Part shown: one piece after another, positions 62,166 to 64,000 of the stretch
Position numbering within the stretch: the stretch's first letter is position 1
Layout of the letters: every line of letters begins with the position of its first letter
From: Ptiloglossa arizonensis
Lineage: Eukaryota; Arthropoda; Insecta; Hymenoptera; Colletidae
Direction: 5' to 3'
DNA: 64,000 nucleotides
NCBI RefSeq assembly: GCF_051014685.1
Contig: NW_027478489.1
Coordinates: 434,001 to 498,000, forward strand
Notes under the pieces: model-generated
Told to the model about the DNA's origin: nothing
The model's input: only the letters and a program-made list of their open reading frames with translations
Database searches by the model: none
Translations under genes and position numbers: made by a program

Positions 62166-64000
62166 GGGAATAGTACGCACACCGTTGTAATCGGGGGAGT
62201 TTCTACTTTCAGACGCAACAGAAATTTTGCGGATTGGTCAATCCGTTCGCGAGATATGGCAGTTTGGAGGAAAGAAACGCTTGAGAAACTCAAAATTTTC
62301 GCAGTTCTGATGCCCGAAATGAATAACTGGAACGGCCTAGGGGAAAAGTACGCATACCGTCGTAATCGGGCGAGTTTCTACTTTCAGAAGCAACAGAAGT
62401 TTTGCGGATTGGTCAATCCGTTCGCGAGATATGGCAGTTTGGAAATAAGAAACGCTTGAGAAACTCAAAATTTTCGCAGTTCTGATGCTCGAAAGGAATA
62501 ACTAGAACCGCCTAGGGGAAAAGTGCGCATACCGTTGTAATCGGGCGTGTTTCTACTTTCAGATGCCACAGAAATTTTGCGGATTGATCAATCCGTTCGC
62601 GAGATATGGCAGTTTGGAAATAAGAAACGCTTGAGAAACTCAAAATTTTCGCAGTTCTGATGCTCGAAACGAGTAACTAGAACGGCATAGGGGAAAAGTA
62701 CGCATACCGTTGTAATCGGGCGAGTTTCTACTTTCAGACGCAACAGAAATTTTGCGGATTGGTCAATCCGTTCGCGAGATATGGCAGTTGGGAGGTAAGA
62801 AACGCTTGAGAAACTCAAAATTTCCGCAGATCTGATGCTCGAAACGAAATAACTAGAACGGCCTAGGGGAAAAGTACGCATACCGTTGTAATCGGGCGAG
62901 ATTCTACTTGCACATGCAACAGAAATTTTGCGGATTGGTCGATCCGTTCGCGAGATATGGCAGTTTGGAAGTAAGAAACGCTTGAGAAACTCAAAATTTT
63001 CGCAGTTCTGATGCTCGAAATGAATAACTGGAACGGCCTAGGGGAAAAGTGCGCATACCGTTGTAATCGGGCGAGTTTCTACTTTCAGATGCCTCAGAAA
63101 TTTTGCGAATTGATCAATCCGTTCGCGAGATATGGCAGTTTGGAAATAAGAAACGCTTGAGAAACTCAAAATTTTCGCAGTTCTGATGCTCGAAACGAAT
63201 AACTAGAACGGCCTAGGGGAAAAGTACGCATACCGTTGTAATCGGGCGAGTTTCTACTTTCAAATGCAACAGAAATTTTGCGGATTGGTCAATCCGATCG
63301 CGAGATATGGCAGTTTGGAGGTAAGAAACGCTTGAGAAACTCAAAATTTTCGCAGTTCTGATGCTCGAAACGAGTAACTAGAACGGCCTAGGGGAAATGT
63401 ACGCATACCGTTGTAATCAGGCGAGTTTCTACTTTCAAATGCAACAGAAATTTTGCGGATTGGTCAATCCGATCGCGAGATATGGCAGTTTGGAGGTAAG
63501 AAACGCTTGAGAAACTCAAAATTTTCGCCGTTCTGATGCTCGAAACGAGTAACTAGAACGGCATAGGGGAAAAGTACGCATACCGTTGTAATCGGGCGAG
63601 TTTCTACTTTCAGATGCAACAGAAATTTTGCGGATTGATCAATCCGTTCGCGAGATATGGCAGTTTGGAGGTAAGAAACGCTTGAGAAACTCAAAATTTG
63701 CGCAGTTCTGATGCTCGAAACGAAATAACTAGAACGGCCTAGGGGAAAAGTACGCATACCGTTGTAATCGGGCGAGATTCTACTTGCACATGCAACAGAA
63801 ATTTTGCGGATTGGTCGATCCGTTCGCGAGATATGGCAGTTTGGAAGTAAGAAACGCTTGAGAAACTCAAAATTTTCGCAGTTCTGATGCTCGAAATGAA
63901 TAACTGGAACGGCCTAGGGGAAAAGTGCGCATACCGTTGTAATCGGGCGAGTTTCTACTTTCAGATGCCTCAGAAATTTTGCGAATTGATCAATCCGTTC
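62166..64000 (+). repeat. 12-mer HOR copy 2, rearranged and cut by the window end
   Basis: The first monomer is a hybrid: the left part is like 59715 (AATAG, GGGGGAG) and the right part is like 60065 (GGAGGAAAG, GAAATGAATAACTGG). The following units match copy 1 at an offset of 2101 bp to about 63.2 kb. A second hybrid at 63392 joins a CAAATG left part to the CGCCGTTCTG right part of 61115. After it the offset is 2277 bp. The last monomer is cut by the window end. Confidence 0.85.

Larger units (their letters stand above)
1..64000 (+). repeat. Continuous ~175-bp satellite array with multi-level higher-order repeats
   Basis: The same ~175 bp unit recurs without a break from base 1 to base 64000, about 365 times, always in the same orientation. 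Each unit holds in order the blocks CGCAYACCG, AATCGGGCGAG, TTCTACTT, CAGAAATTTTGCGGATT, ATCCGTTCGCGAGATATGG, CAGTTTGGA, AAGAAACGCTTGA, CAGTTCTGATGCTCG and CTAGAACGGCCTAGG. Most units are 175 bp. Some are 176 bp, through an extra A in CGAAATAACTAG or in AAAAATTTT, and a few are 174 bp. Nothing other than monomers is visible. Tandem arrays of 150-180 bp with HORs are typical of centromeric or pericentromeric heterochromatin; that location is inference. I do not recognise the monomer as alpha satellite or Arabidopsis CEN180. Both ends of the array lie outside the window. Confidence 0.98.

Noticed and set aside
1..64000. CRISPR-like array
   Set aside because: The copies are contiguous 175-bp units with no unique spacers, and no cas genes are present. 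The scale and structure are those of a satellite.
1..64000. Naming the species from the monomer
   Set aside because: I do not recall a matching published satellite with certainty. A database search of the consensus would decide, and none could be run.

Overview
The whole 64 kb window is one uninterrupted satellite-DNA array. About 365 head-to-tail copies of a ~175 bp monomer run in the same orientation from the first base to the last. I see no protein gene, RNA gene, transposon, spacer or unique sequence, and neither array edge lies in the window. Monomer phase is counted here from base 1, at the G-run just after the CCTAG/CATAG block. The window suggests a eukaryotic centromere, pericentromere or other heterochromatic block. 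I cannot name the species. The consensus has about 45% GC and roughly 13 CpG per 175 bp, about 1.5 times expectation. That mildly favours a lineage or locus with little germline CpG methylation.

Layout. (1) 1-15756: a family of higher-order repeats (HORs) built from monomer classes I call A, B, C, D, E, F and G. The basic unit is a 7-mer of 1226 bp. Derived units of 9, 11, 9 and 19 monomers arose by internal duplications. (2) 15757-26439: a mosaic zone with 351-bp dimers, 700-bp tetramers, another 1226-bp 7-mer and a 12-monomer (2100 bp) echo. (3) 26440-43954: a second family marked by classes with CAGACG, CCGCAG, CAGAAG, CAAATG and ACTACAC. It includes an 18-mer HOR of 3154 and 3152 bp plus a partial third copy. 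(4) about 43955-57260: two near-identical very long HOR copies of 6653 bp (38-mer) and 6478 bp (37-mer). Each carries an embedded A-B-C-D-E-F string of the left-hand family. (5) 57261-64000: two 1227-bp 7-mers, then a 2101-bp 12-mer and its partial second copy.

How it works together. Nothing here is an operon or pathway. The structure is explained by repeated unequal exchange and segmental amplification. Several monomers are clear left/right hybrids marking exchange junctions. The sequence elements most worth attention are a 16-bp dyad that is perfect in one monomer class, a nearly invariant core next to it containing TCGCGA, two partial CENP-B-box resemblances, and the HOR history itself. 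All the open reading frames are by-products of the repeat.
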